Shown: positions 18,717 to 27,681 of the stretch, piece after piece
How the letters are laid out: each line of letters begins with the position of its first letter
Position numbering within the stretch: position 1 is the stretch's first letter
Assembly (NCBI GenBank): GCA_030756895.1
Contig: JAVBIX010000053.1
Coordinates: forward strand, 121,060 to 185,059
Origin: Synechococcus sp. SP2 MAG
Lineage (GTDB): Bacteria; Cyanobacteriota; Cyanobacteriia; PCC-6307; Cyanobiaceae
Direction: 5' to 3'
Length of the DNA: 64,000 nucleotides
Made by a program: the position numbers and the translations under genes
The notes under the pieces: generated by a model
What the model saw: the letters and a program-made list of their open reading frames with translations, nothing else
The model's database searches: none
Told to the model about the DNA's origin: nothing

Positions 18717-19730
18717 ATGATCGGCCCATCTGCTCAGCCCGTTTCGTTTAGCCGGCGACAGCTGCTTCAGGCCGGCTTCATTGCCGGACTCTCATCGCTC
18801 GCAGGCTGTTCGCGATCCAATGGTTCGCCCCTCTTGCGGGCCCCAACAAAGAGCCTCCCTGCACTTTGGCAAAAGCAGCTCAAAGCTCCATGGCGCATTA
18901 CAGAGCTAGAAGCCATCAACAGCTCCGACGCCCCCCCGTGGCTGGCGTCCACCGATCTAATCACGATTGGGGACGGTTGGTTATCGAGTCTTAACCCAGG
19001 ATCGTTTCAAGCCATTGATGCCGCTCCTCTTCAAGCACAACTTGGACCTGTATCAGAGCGGTTTCTGTCTGAACTGCCTACCGACTGGAAAGGCAAAATT
19101 TTTCCTGTGGGCGTCAGCCCCTGGGTCATGCTGTTTCGAGGAGAACCAGCCCTCAAAAACCAAGCTGCAATCAGCTGGGAGGTTCTTCTGGATCCAGAAC
19201 TCAAGGGGAAAGTCCTTTTGCCGTCGAGTCCGCGGCTGGTGATCTCGCTGGCAGCTCACATGCATCCCCCAGATGCGCTGCGACAGCTCAGACAGGCAGC
19301 TATCAGTTTTGATGATCGACATGCCCTCAACTGGTTGCTGCAAGGCGATGCACGAGTTGCAGTGTTACCTCTGCAACGTTGCATGGGAGCACTCCTTCGC
19401 GACCAAAGGCTGCATGCAGTGCTCCCTGCGCAAGGTGCGCCTCTGAACTGGACTCTGATGCTGCGCCCAAGTTCAAGCAAAGAGCCCCTGCCTCAAGACT
19501 GGGTCAAAAAAGCCTGGGAAGAGCCACTGCTCAGTCGACTGCTCTCTGCAGGATGGGTTCCGCCGCTAGCTCGTTCACAACTCAGCATCGCCATGTCGCG
19601 AGTACCCAAAAGGCTTCGCGCCCTGGTCCTTCCCTCCAACGAGGTCTGGCAACGCTGCTGGAATCTTGCCCCTCTGGATGCATCGGAGCAAGACGCTCTG
19701 AAAGACGAGTGGAAGGCCTCAACCCCATAG
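18717..19730 (+). CDS. Extracellular solute-binding lipoprotein (Tat-type signal)
   Basis: This 337-residue protein begins with a twin-arginine lipoprotein signal: SRRQLLQAGFIAGL followed by the lipobox LAGC (cysteine near residue 31). The mature part has the periplasmic binding-protein style of the PotD/iron-binding group: ISWEVLLDPELKGKVLLPSSPR and FPVGVSPWVMLFR. No permease or ATPase gene lies beside it, so the ligand is unknown; polyamine, iron or a structural role are all possible. ATG 18717 is two bases past the CobT-like stop. Its final 12 bases overlap the 3' end of the opposite-strand aldo/keto reductase gene. Confidence 0.8.
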   Translation: MIGPSAQPVSFSRRQLLQAGFIAGLSSLAGCSRSNGSPLLRAPTKSLPALWQKQLKAPWRITELEAINSSDAPPWLASTDLITIGDGWLSSLNPGSFQAIDAAPLQAQLGPVSERFLSELPTDWKGKIFPVGVSPWVMLFRGEPALKNQAAISWEVLLDPELKGKVLLPSSPRLVISLAAHMHPPDALRQLRQAAISFDDRHALNWLLQGDARVAVLPLQRCMGALLRDQRLHAVLPAQGAPLNWTLMLRPSSSKEPLPQDWVKKAWEEPLLSRLLSAGWVPPLARSQLSIAMSRVPKRLRALVLPSNEVWQRCWNLAPLDASEQDALKDEWKASTP

Positions 19731-20876
19731 ACGTCGTCGCGGGGCCGCGGCCAAAAGCCGATGGGTCTCCGCCAACAGATCAGGGATCGCCAGATGATGG
19801 GGGCAACGGGGAAGGCAATCCCCACAGGTCTCACACCCTTCAGCATTCACCTCTTCCCACCAGTGGCCAGCGCGCCCAATCAAGTTGTAGCGCTCTTCTG
19901 TGAACTCCTGGAGGTCATGGGCGAGCCGCAAGTTGCGCAATCGCAGCAACTCAGGAATGGGCACCTCCTTCGGACAGGGGAGGCAGGCTCTGCATTGATG
20001 GCAAAGCGTTTCACCGAGCCGCTGTTGACGCAACCGTTCCAGACGGTTCAAAGCGGTCTGTTCTGCAGGGGTAAGTGCCCCATCGCTGCTTGCCATGGAG
20101 GCGGCAAGGTTGAGATCGCACGGGCTGCTGGCACCAACCGTGAGGGTGCTAACCCCAGCGGCCAACAGGTAGCGGTAAGCAAGAGCTAAGGGTTCCCACG
20201 GCTGGCAATCTGCCTTCATCAAGGGGCTTGGTGCTTGCAAGCGGCCACCCTTATCGGCGGGGGAGATTGCCATCACTCCCATGCCTGCATCCAGCGCTTC
20301 CAATGCCAAGGGGAGCCGTGTTGGATCCAGCAAATGAAGATGCAGGCTGCAAAACCGAAAACGACCACTAGCTATTGCACGAGCGATCAGTGGATTAGAG
20401 CCATGGCTGCTGAAACCCACCTGACCCACAAGCCCAGATTTCAGGGCCCAGTCCAAGAGCATGGCTCCATCCCCTTCGATCGCCCAATGCAGGTGTTCCT
20501 CTCGATTCAGACCATGGACCGCCAAACCGTGCAGAGAGGGGCGTCCCAAGCGTTCAAGGCATGCAGACAAGTTGCGTTGCCCTTGGTCCAAAGACAGGCC
20601 TGGAAGGAGTTTGCTGGTGATTAACCATCCCCCCTCAGGGGCAATCCCTTCTTGAGCCAGCTGATCCAACGCCTGCCCCAAAAAGGTTTCAGCAGGGCCA
20701 TAGGCGGGTGCCGTCTCTAGATGATTGATCCCAGCGGCATGAGCTGCTCGCAGAATCGCAACCATTTGCTCGCGGTCTTTCAAAGCACGCATCGTCCCCA
20801 AGGTGAACAAACTCACCGCAGGACCAGTGCCAAAGGCACGACGAACCCCAACACCAGCCAAAGGCTCTGTTGACAT
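19719..20876 (-). CDS. Aldo/keto reductase with C-terminal 4Fe-4S motifs
   Basis: This 385-residue protein fuses an aldo/keto reductase barrel (residues about 15-270; GINHLETAPAYGPAE, HGLNREEH, VGQVGFSSHG, LTVGASSP) to an iron-sulfur region. That region has C-x2-C-x2-C-x2-CP in CHQCRACLPCPKEVPIP and C-x2-C-x2-C-x3-CP in CETCGDCLPRCPHHLAIP, so two clusters are likely. The COG1453 group has this layout; substrates are unknown. The ATG at 20876 overlaps the BFN-family stop as TGATG, which suggests coupling. A GTG one codon upstream is possible. It converges on the binding-protein gene with a 12-base overlap. Confidence 0.87.
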   Translation of the reverse strand: MSTEPLAGVGVRRAFGTGPAVSLFTLGTMRALKDREQMVAILRAAHAAGINHLETAPAYGPAETFLGQALDQLAQEGIAPEGGWLITSKLLPGLSLDQGQRNLSACLERLGRPSLHGLAVHGLNREEHLHWAIEGDGAMLLDWALKSGLVGQVGFSSHGSNPLIARAIASGRFRFCSLHLHLLDPTRLPLALEALDAGMGVMAISPADKGGRLQAPSPLMKADCQPWEPLALAYRYLLAAGVSTLTVGASSPCDLNLAASMASSDGALTPAEQTALNRLERLRQQRLGETLCHQCRACLPCPKEVPIPELLRLRNLRLAHDLQEFTEERYNLIGRAGHWWEEVNAEGCETCGDCLPRCPHHLAIPDLLAETHRLLAAAPRRRLWG

Positions 20877-21478
20877 CACAAATTGTCGTCGTCCGTTTCC
20901 TTGTCCGCTTCCTTGTCGTTGGGATGTCTTGACTGAAGGTGCCGGACCATGGCGGCAGGACTGACCTGATCTAAAAATCGACGAAACTCGTTGCGATCCT
21001 CTGCATCCGCTTCGGCATCGACAGCGATCGAGGCTTCAGCGACAACTTCCTCCAACATCCAAATGCTGCTGCCAGTGCGAATGGCAAGTGCAATGGCATC
21101 ACTGGGCCTGGCATCGATGTTTAAGAGCTCCTCCCTCAACTCGATCTCCTCGATCGGCTCAGGTTCTGGGGACTCTTCGATCGCATCGATTGGCGTGTCA
21201 CGGCTGAGTTTCAAGACAGCGCGAAACGTACTGTCTTCAATCGCATGAATGATGACCCGCTCGAGATGAAGTTCACCAGCCGCCAATAGGTGCACCATCA
21301 AGTCATGGCTTAAGGGGCGAGGCGAGGGCTCTCCATTCAATCCGGCCATGATGTTGTGGGCCTGGGCCTGGTCGATCCAGATCGGCACTTGTCGACGTCG
21401 CGATGGATCTCGAAGCAGGACGATGGGACTTCGGCTGGCAGCATCCAACGCAATCCCAATCACACTCATTTCCACCAT
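20876..21478 (-). CDS. Bifunctional nuclease (BFN, DUF151) family protein
   Basis: A 200-residue protein with the DUF151 core: VLLRDPSRRRQVPIWIDQAQA, PLSHDLMVHLLAAGELHLERVIIHAI and ARPSDAIALAIRTGSSIWM. The C-terminal third is acidic (EADAEDRNEF, NDKEADKETDDD) and probably disordered. Plant members are described as bifunctional nucleases, and bacterial members also resemble stress-response regulators. Biochemical activity in cyanobacteria is not something I can confirm from sequence. It starts MVEMSVIGIALD and is divergent from ribE with a 58-base gap, and is coupled to the aldo/keto reductase downstream. Confidence 0.87.
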   Translation of the reverse strand: MVEMSVIGIALDAASRSPIVLLRDPSRRRQVPIWIDQAQAHNIMAGLNGEPSPRPLSHDLMVHLLAAGELHLERVIIHAIEDSTFRAVLKLSRDTPIDAIEESPEPEPIEEIELREELLNIDARPSDAIALAIRTGSSIWMLEEVVAEASIAVDAEADAEDRNEFRRFLDQVSPAAMVRHLQSRHPNDKEADKETDDDNL

Positions 21479-21536
21479 CGGCAGCTCTCACCCCCTTCTT
21501 CGATTATGACCAGTGAACTCACGCTGAAAGCACAGC

Positions 21537-22199
21537 ATGTTCACGGGTCTGGTCCAAGCTGTTGGTGGGATTGAGCGCCGCGGCAGTGGCCTCGTCGTGA
21601 GTGGTTGCGCTCCGTTCGCTCCCCTTCAGCTGGGGGATAGCGTTGCCGTTGATGGCGTCTGTCTCACGGTGGCGGCATTGGTCGGTGATGGATTTCTGGC
21701 CAATGTCAGCGAAGAAACGCTGCAGCGCAGCACACTCGGACGCAAATCCACTTCAGGCGGTTCTGTCAATTTGGAGCCAGCCCTCCGCTTGTCCGATCGC
21801 CTTGGCGGACATCTCGTCAGTGGTCATGTCGACAGCATTGGCGAGGTGGTGGGCATCGAAGCCCTCAGCCAATCCTGGAAGCTTGCGCTGCGCTGGCGAG
21901 ATGCCGCCTATGGCCGGTACATCTGTGAAAAAGCCAGTGTTGCCGTCAATGGCATCAGCCTCACAGTGGCGGGGTCTGCCGATGCTGGCGCGCAGTTTTG
22001 GATCGCCGTGATTCCTCACACCTGGATGGCTACGGCATTGCGCGATCTCGCACCAGGTGATGAAGTGAATTTAGAAATCGATCTTCTCGCTCGCTATACG
22101 GAACGCTTGCTCGGCCACGCCCAGGAAGGAGAATCAACCACCCATGGAAACCACAGCTCTCTGAGCTCTGAATGGCTTGCCTCCCACGGTTGGAGCTGA
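21537..22199 (+). CDS. ribE: Riboflavin synthase alpha chain
   Basis: The 220-residue protein joins two 6,7-dimethyl-8-ribityllumazine molecules to make riboflavin. It starts with the diagnostic MFTGLVQAVG and shows the two barrel repeats, GDSVAVDGVCLTVAAL with NVSEETLQRSTL in the first half and GHLVSGHVDSIG with KASVAVNGISLTVAG in the second. The C-terminus (LLARYTERLL plus a Ser-rich tail) is usual. The length is normal. The gene is alone in its direction until the HdeD-like gene 86 bases on, and lies divergent from the BFN-family gene. Confidence 0.95.
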   Translation: MFTGLVQAVGGIERRGSGLVVSGCAPFAPLQLGDSVAVDGVCLTVAALVGDGFLANVSEETLQRSTLGRKSTSGGSVNLEPALRLSDRLGGHLVSGHVDSIGEVVGIEALSQSWKLALRWRDAAYGRYICEKASVAVNGISLTVAGSADAGAQFWIAVIPHTWMATALRDLAPGDEVNLEIDLLARYTERLLGHAQEGESTTHGNHSSLSSEWLASHGWS

Positions 22200-22285
22200 G
22201 GGTACGAGCTGAGGGAACATCACAAAATCGAGTCAGCGCTTCTGGGAATCAATACTTTGCGGGGGTTGTCTCTGTTACAAAATCA

Positions 22286-22876
22286 ATGACCGCTGACGAT
22301 CGTCCCGATTCCGTTGGGACTTTTAAAGCTTTCGCCATCGCCGAAGGCATTCTGCTGATCATCTTGGGCGTCCTCGCCCTGATTTTTCCTGTGATTGCAT
22401 CCGTATGGGTCACGGGAGTGATCGCCATTGTCTTTCTCGTTGGAGGCGTGGTGGGTTGGATCAGCAATCTGGCCCGCTCCAAACGCATGGGGCGCTGGAT
22501 TTGCTTCTGGCGATTAGTGGTTTCAACCTTATTCATCGTTGCGGGTGCTTCGATGATCAGCAATTTCCGAAGTCCAGCAGAGGCTGCAGAGCAGGTCGCA
22601 ACGCTGTCGCTAACGATCGGAATCGTCTTTCTTGTGGAAGGAGTTGTGGCCTTTTTCAACGGCCTCTCTCACAGCAAGCGACCTGGAGCGGGCTGGGCGA
22701 TTGCCAATGGAGTGATCACCTTCATCCTTGGTCTAATGATCGTGACTCTGAAGTTCTGGGGCTTGCTTTGGGTGCTGGGCGCACTGGTAGGCATCAGCTT
22801 CCTGTTCAGCGGCATCGATCTGATCGCCTTCAGCTCAACCATTCACAACGATCAAGATCCACCAGCTGCTGCGTGA
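22286..22876 (+). CDS. HdeD family membrane protein
   Basis: This 196-residue protein has six hydrophobic segments (AFAIAEGILLIILGVLALIFP, ASVWVTGVIAIVFLVGG and so on) separated by short basic loops such as SNLARSKRMGRW and GLSHSKRPGAGW. That is the DUF308/HdeD pattern, linked to acid stress in enterics but of unknown role in cyanobacteria. ATG 22286 (MTADDRPDS) is preferred over a long upstream extension from 22172 that overlaps ribE and is not hydrophobic. A rho-independent terminator follows at 22914. Confidence 0.85.
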   Translation: MTADDRPDSVGTFKAFAIAEGILLIILGVLALIFPVIASVWVTGVIAIVFLVGGVVGWISNLARSKRMGRWICFWRLVVSTLFIVAGASMISNFRSPAEAAEQVATLSLTIGIVFLVEGVVAFFNGLSHSKRPGAGWAIANGVITFILGLMIVTLKFWGLLWVLGALVGISFLFSGIDLIAFSSTIHNDQDPPAAA

Positions 22877-22913
22877 TCACCGCGCAGTCAGCGACTTAAG
22901 ACCAGTTAGCGAA

Positions 22914-22943
22914 GGCCCGAGTTTCAGCTTGGGTCCTTTTTTA
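22914..22943 (+). terminator. Probable rho-independent terminator after HdeD-like gene
   Basis: GGCCCGAG pairs with CTTGGGTCC across a short TTTCAG loop, with one bulge and one mismatch, and is followed by TTTTTTATAT. It lies 37 bases past the HdeD-like stop and overlaps the last codons of the opposite-strand cyAbrB gene. Confidence 0.65.
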
Positions 22944-23337
22944 TATCTTGATCCGGCTCAGAACCCACCTCTCCAACCTTGAGCTCCTCGTTATTCATGG
23001 GAAAAAGCCAAATGGAACGGGAGTCTTGACGCAGTTCAATCCGAAACTCTTGGCCAGGCTCTAGGCCAAGACGACGGGTATAAGCATGACCGATCAGCAG
23101 ATTTCCATTCCCATGAACTCGGGTCTTGAATTCGGCTTGGCGACCTCTGGTTCCACCCCCGCCACCAGAACTGGAAGAGGGCAGCTTGTAACCCTTCGCT
23201 TCCACTAAGGCTTTATAAAAGCCCTTACGCAGAACGCGACCACTGGGACCGACATACCCGCATCCCCGCGCAATTTCGTCTTCAGAGCGATTGCTGAGTG
23301 ACCGAGCCCTATTCAGCAATTCCTGGCCAGTGAGCAT
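22924..23337 (-). CDS. AbrB-family transcriptional regulator (cyAbrB type)
   Basis: This 137-residue protein is of the cyanobacterial AbrB type, where the DNA-binding swapped-hairpin domain sits at the C-terminus. It starts MLTGQELLNRARSLSNRSEDE and shows RGCGYVGPSGRVLRKGFYKAL, a Ser/Gly linker (SSSSGGGGG), then FKTRVHGNGNLLIGHAYTRRLGL and PGQEFRIEL. Family members in other cyanobacteria regulate carbon, nitrogen and hydrogenase genes, usually as essential global regulators. The 10-base palindrome CTCATATGAG at 23375-23384 lies about 40 bases upstream of its start and could be a regulatory site, though this is only a guess. Confidence 0.88.
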   Translation of the reverse strand: MLTGQELLNRARSLSNRSEDEIARGCGYVGPSGRVLRKGFYKALVEAKGYKLPSSSSGGGGGTRGRQAEFKTRVHGNGNLLIGHAYTRRLGLEPGQEFRIELRQDSRSIWLFPMNNEELKVGEVGSEPDQDIKKDPS

Positions 23338-23433
23338 CTAACTCAAGAAATTTGATTTGATTCTGGCCATAACTCTCATATGAGGCAACAAAAGTATCGA
23401 AAGCACATAGGAGGCATTAGCGACCAAGCTCGC

Positions 23434-24036
23434 TCAGATGAGATAGAGAATCACAAATAAGACAACCCAGATACCGTCAACGAAGTGCCAATAGAGCTCT
23501 GCCGCCTCAAGGGGGAAGTGATTATCTGCTGTAACACGCCCCTCAGGAGTGCGACATTGCCACCACACAATCAGAATCATTAGGGCACCCAGGGTCACAT
23601 GTAGACCGTGGAATCCAGTAAGAGCGTAGAAAGTGCTGGCATAAAGGTTGTCAGTCAACCCAAATGGCAAGGTGAAGTACTCCACCATCTGACTGACCAA
23701 AAAGGCCAAGCCCAGAATGGCTGTCAGCAGTAACCAGCGCCTGCAACGTTGCATGTCACTGCGTCGCAGATTGACACCTGCGCGATGAAAGGTGGCACTA
23801 CTGACAAGCAAGAGGATGGTGTTGAGCGTTGGAAGCGGAAGCTCCAACTCATACACAGCACCAGGCAGGAGGGGATTAACAGCCTTAAACGTGAGATAAG
23901 CAGCGAAAAATCCTGCAAACGTCATCGCGTCAGCCACCAAGAAGGTGGCTAGGCCAAACATGCGGTGGTCGGGGTGGCTTTCTTCGTGATGCTCTTGAAT
24001 TTCAACCGCTTGGTCTTGAGGGGATAGAGAAGTCAT
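23434..24036 (-). CDS. ctaE: Cytochrome c oxidase subunit III
   Basis: This 200-residue protein is subunit III of the aa3-type oxidase. It has five hydrophobic segments, HEESHPDHRMFGLATFLVADA in outline, then a run ending GFHGLHVTLGALMILIVWW, and YWHFVDGIWVVLFVILYL at the C-terminus, all typical of CtaE. It lacks the two N-terminal helices of the mitochondrial form, as cyanobacterial and Bacillus-type subunits do. ATG 24036 overlaps the ctaD stop as ATGA, so it is chosen over an in-frame start at 24051. Confidence 0.95.
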   Translation of the reverse strand: MTSLSPQDQAVEIQEHHEESHPDHRMFGLATFLVADAMTFAGFFAAYLTFKAVNPLLPGAVYELELPLPTLNTILLLVSSATFHRAGVNLRRSDMQRCRRWLLLTAILGLAFLVSQMVEYFTLPFGLTDNLYASTFYALTGFHGLHVTLGALMILIVWWQCRTPEGRVTADNHFPLEAAELYWHFVDGIWVVLFVILYLI

Positions 24037-25697
24037 CGGCCGTTGCTCCATAAATCACTGCCACTGGCATCTTTCAAGTCGATCTGGTCTGCAGGGATTC
24101 CATACCCATAGGGGTGAGTGACCAAGGGAGGTTCACCTGCCCAGTTCTCTACAGGCGGTGGAGAAGTGGTCAACCATTCAGGGGTCAATGCACGCCATGG
24201 GTTATCTCCAGCAATCTCACCAGAGCGTGCACTCGCGAACACGTTCCAAAGGAAAGGCAAGGTACTGATGGCCATCAGCAGTGCGCCAACACTGCTGATT
24301 TGATTCACAAACGCAAATTGCGGATCGTATTCAGCAACCCGCCTGGGCATGCCATTGAGGCCAAGCCAATGCTGAGGGGCAAAGCAAAGATTGAATCCAA
24401 TGAACGTCAACAAAAAATGAAAACGTCCGAGATTTTCATCCAGCATCCTCCCCGTCACTTTTGGGAACCAGTGATAAACAGACGCGAAGATCACAAAAAC
24501 GGATCCTCCATAAACGATGTAATGGAAGTGAGCGACAACAAAGTAGGTGTCGTGCACATGCACATCAAAAGGAACTTGAGCAAGAGCTACACCAGTAATA
24601 CCGCCTAAAACAAAGTTGACAATAAAACCGCAAGAGAAAAGGATTGCACTATTAAGGCTGATTTTTCCTCCCCACAAAGTGGCTATCCAATTAAAGAATT
24701 TAATTCCAGTCGGAACAGCAATAAAGGCCGTTGCAATTGTGAAAAACAGACGCATCCATGGAGGCGTACCACTGGTAAACATGTGATGAGCCCAAACGAC
24801 GAGCCCAAGAACAACGATCGCCATGATCGAATACACCATCGTGGTGTATCCAAAAAGAGGCTTCCGACAATGAATCGGAAGAATTTCACTCACCAATCCA
24901 AATGCCGGTAACACCATGATGTAGACGGCTGGATGAGAGTAAAACCAGAAGAGGTGTTGATAAACAACAACGTTCCCACCCATTCCCGGATTAAAGAATC
25001 CCGTGTGCGCAACGATATCGAAGCTCAGAAGAATCAAAGTACCAGCTAGAACAGGTGTCGAAAGAACGACAAGAATGCTCGTTCCAAGCATTGCCCAGCA
25101 GTACATCGGCAACTGCATCAACTTCAAACCAGGCCGACGCATTTTCAAAATGGTGGCAATAAAATTAATTCCACCAAAAATTGAACTTCCACCAAGTAAT
25201 AAAACACTCAGAATCCAAATAATCTGACCACTCGCAGGAGTTGTAAGACTGAGAGGTGGATACGCTGTCCAACCTGACTGCGCTGCACCAGTAATAAAGT
25301 AACTCGTGATCAGAAGTAAGCCGGCAGGGGGAATCAACCAAAAGGCAACAGCATTCAGTCTTGGGAAAGCCATGTCCCTGGCCCCAACATAAAACGGAAT
25401 AAGATAATTACCGAAGGCACCATTCACAACCGGAACGATCCAGAGAAAGATCATTATTGTGCCGTGCAATGTAAGCACTTGGTTGTAAACATCCCGGGGC
25501 ATAAAATCGGCCACTGGGCTTGTGAGCTCTGTTCGGATAGCACCAGCTAGGGCACCACCAATAAGGTAAAAAGCAAAGCCACACACAAGATATTGAAGCC
25601 CTATCACTTTGTGATCAACGCTAAAACTGAGATAGCGAAGCCACCCAGTGGGCTGCAATGAGGGGGGTTTGCTTTGTTGCGGAAGAGTGAGTGTCAT
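24033..25697 (-). CDS. ctaD: Cytochrome c oxidase subunit I
   Basis: The 554-residue catalytic subunit reduces O2 to water at a heme a3-CuB centre. Twelve hydrophobic segments are present. Key residues seen are the low-spin heme histidine in LTLHGTIM, WFYSHPAVYIMVLP with the cross-linked His-Tyr pair, HHMF with two CuB histidines, and HFHYIVYGG with the heme ligands. It is flanked by ATGA overlaps on both sides (ctaC at 25694-25697, ctaE at 24033-24036), so ctaCDE is one unit. In cyanobacteria it sits in thylakoid and perhaps plasma membranes. Confidence 0.97.
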   Translation of the reverse strand: MTLTLPQQSKPPSLQPTGWLRYLSFSVDHKVIGLQYLVCGFAFYLIGGALAGAIRTELTSPVADFMPRDVYNQVLTLHGTIMIFLWIVPVVNGAFGNYLIPFYVGARDMAFPRLNAVAFWLIPPAGLLLITSYFITGAAQSGWTAYPPLSLTTPASGQIIWILSVLLLGGSSIFGGINFIATILKMRRPGLKLMQLPMYCWAMLGTSILVVLSTPVLAGTLILLSFDIVAHTGFFNPGMGGNVVVYQHLFWFYSHPAVYIMVLPAFGLVSEILPIHCRKPLFGYTTMVYSIMAIVVLGLVVWAHHMFTSGTPPWMRLFFTIATAFIAVPTGIKFFNWIATLWGGKISLNSAILFSCGFIVNFVLGGITGVALAQVPFDVHVHDTYFVVAHFHYIVYGGSVFVIFASVYHWFPKVTGRMLDENLGRFHFLLTFIGFNLCFAPQHWLGLNGMPRRVAEYDPQFAFVNQISSVGALLMAISTLPFLWNVFASARSGEIAGDNPWRALTPEWLTTSPPPVENWAGEPPLVTHPYGYGIPADQIDLKDASGSDLWSNGR

Positions 25698-26518
25698 GCC
25701 TCAGATACAGGGAGCTTGCGATTGGCTTGGAACCAGGCGTCGTAATCGTCGGCCGACTCAACCACCACTGTGGAACGCATACCACCGTGATACGGGCCGC
25801 AAAGTTCTGCACAAACCACTGGGTAACGCCCTGGGCGAGTGGGAGTGAAATTAAGCAATGTTGGCTGTCCTGGAATGATGTCCTGTTTGAGCCTGAATTC
25901 TGGAACCCAGAACGCATGGATCACATCTTTGGCCTCCATTTTCAATGAAATAGGTCGTCCTGATGGAACATGCAATTCTCCTGAAATAATGTCTCCTTCG
26001 GGGTAATGGAATAGAAAAGCGAATTGCATTGCCGTGACTTCAACCGGAAGAGGCAATACCGCCATTTCAGAACCGGCTTGCATCGCCCCTGCCGTGCCAA
26101 TTCCTCCCCAAACCCTCTCTTCAGTGGCTTGAGAATCACCGTGTCCCCCATGAGCAAGGGGAACCATTCCCCCCATTCGTTCGTAAATGTCGTAGCTGAA
26201 TAAGCCCACAAACAGCACAACAATGGCTGGGACAGCCGTCCAAAAGATCTCAAGAGGCAAATTGCCTTCCAGTGCAATCCCGTCACCAATCTGTCCAGGT
26301 TTGCGGCGGAAACGAACAAGGCTGAACACCACCAGCCCAACGATTCCTACAAACAAAATCGTTCCGATGCTGAACAGGACACGAAACAGTTCGTCGTAGA
26401 TGGGTGCGTTGACGCTGGCACCAACAGGAAGGAGGTTGATGTTTTGGCCAATCCACAACCCACCCAATACAAGGATCATTCCCAGCACAAGAGTGATAAT
26501 TGCCGAGGGGATAGGCAC
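25694..26518 (-). CDS. ctaC: Cytochrome c oxidase subunit II
   Basis: This 274-residue protein has an N-terminal hydrophobic segment, a second helix (IVVLFVGLFSYDIYERMGG) and a C-terminal cupredoxin domain. The CuA site is complete: HAFWVPEF supplies one histidine, and CAELCGPYHGGM supplies both cysteines, histidine and methionine. It takes electrons from cytochrome c6 or plastocyanin. The start is a GTG at 26518. It is first in the ctaC-ctaD-ctaE unit. The 230 bases upstream separate it from the divergent ctaA gene and probably contain promoters for both. Confidence 0.95.
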   Translation of the reverse strand: MPIPSAIITLVLGMILVLGGLWIGQNINLLPVGASVNAPIYDELFRVLFSIGTILFVGIVGLVVFSLVRFRRKPGQIGDGIALEGNLPLEIFWTAVPAIVVLFVGLFSYDIYERMGGMVPLAHGGHGDSQATEERVWGGIGTAGAMQAGSEMAVLPLPVEVTAMQFAFLFHYPEGDIISGELHVPSGRPISLKMEAKDVIHAFWVPEFRLKQDIIPGQPTLLNFTPTRPGRYPVVCAELCGPYHGGMRSTVVVESADDYDAWFQANRKLPVSEA

Positions 26519-26734
26519 GAAACTCCTGGTACATGTCTCATCAGACTATGGAGATCACAGCCCTTCTTCATGCCGTGATTGTTAAAGCAGCCTGTAGTTC
26601 CTGCTAACAAAGCTGTTTTAGGGCGTTGTTGTCAGCAAAGGGAGATGTTGGTGCACTTAAAAATGTCGAAGACCTGTAATTGGCGTGCCGCTTGAGATCC
26701 AATCGCTAGTTTACAAAAATAAACCATGCGATTC

Positions 26735-26742
26735 AGGAGGAG
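26735..26742 (+). promoter_or_regulatory. Strong ribosome binding site fixing the TTG start of ctaA
   Basis: AGGAGGAG lies six bases before the TTG at 26749. It is one of the best Shine-Dalgarno matches in the window, and it supports an otherwise weak-looking TTG start. Confidence 0.7.
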
Positions 26743-26748
26743 CAGTCG

Positions 26749-27681
26749 TTGACTTCATCGGCAATAGTTCCGATTCGTTTGCGTTTGGCGCAGCTCGCTG
26801 CTCACCTGGTTGTGGCTTTGATTGCCCTTGTGGTGATAGGAGGCGCAACCCGTGTAATGGAAGCGGGGCTGGCCTGTCCTGATTGGCCTCTTTGTTACGG
26901 AAGCCTGCTGCCCGGGCGCCAGATGAATCTCAAGGTGTTCTTGGAGTGGTTCCACCGCCTTGATGCCTTTGTTGTAGGCATCGCCCTGCTTGTCCAACTC
27001 GGTGCCGCCTGGTTTTGGAGGAAGGAGCTTCCCCGATGGTTGCTGCCGCTGTCGTTCCTTTTAGTTCTGTTAGTGGTTCTTCAGGGAGGCCTTGGTGCTC
27101 TGACCGTGCTGCAACTGCTCCCCTCAGCAGTGGTCACAGCCCATCTTGTTCTGGCCCTGACCCTGGTCATTGTGATGAGCGGACTGACACAAAGACTGCT
27201 GCACACAGGATCCAAAGGATCTGTAGCCCCTCGCTGGTGGCCCTTGCTTGGTGGAATCAGCCTTGCCGCCGTGTCTGGCCAGTGCCTTCTCGGAGGGCGA
27301 ATGGCCACCTCATGGGCTGCTCAACGCTGTTTACAGGAGGGTCAATCCTGCCAATGGCTCCACTGGCATCGCAGTGCCGCAACCCCAGCTGCCGTCTGCG
27401 TTTTGCTGTTCGTTGCAACAGCTCTGATCGCCGGCGGCTGGGCTCGTCAGCAATGGCCGCTCCTCATCACAGCCACACTCCTGGTCTCAACGCAGATCGC
27501 TTTGGGTGTTTTCACCTTGCGCCTTGGTCTGAGCCAGCCAGCGGTGACGGTGTGCCATCAACTCGTTGCCTGCCTGCTCGTGGCCGTCCTCGCAGCTCTC
27601 AGCTGGAGACGCCCTTCAGTACCCAACTCCCCTCTCACGATCGCTCGCGATTCTTCAACCCTGGAGCCCTGTCATGGCTAG
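26749..27681 (+). CDS. ctaA: Heme A synthase
   Basis: A 310-residue membrane protein of the COX15/CtaA family that oxidises the heme O methyl group to make heme A for the oxidase. It has about eight hydrophobic segments in two similar halves. Conserved histidines are seen in [24 protein letters not shown] and CHQLVACL, and the cysteine pair is in [10 protein letters not shown]. The start is a TTG at 26749 with a strong ribosome binding site. The ctaB start lies inside its last codons. It is divergent from ctaC, which gives a coherent oxidase assembly locus. Confidence 0.94.
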   Translation: MTSSAIVPIRLRLAQLAAHLVVALIALVVIGGATRVMEAGLACPDWPLCYGSLLPGRQMNLKVFLEWFHRLDAFVVGIALLVQLGAAWFWRKELPRWLLPLSFLLVLLVVLQGGLGALTVLQLLPSAVVTAHLVLALTLVIVMSGLTQRLLHTGSKGSVAPRWWPLLGGISLAAVSGQCLLGGRMATSWAAQRCLQEGQSCQWLHWHRSAATPAAVCVLLFVATALIAGGWARQQWPLLITATLLVSTQIALGVFTLRLGLSQPAVTVCHQLVACLLVAVLAALSWRRPSVPNSPLTIARDSSTLEPCHG

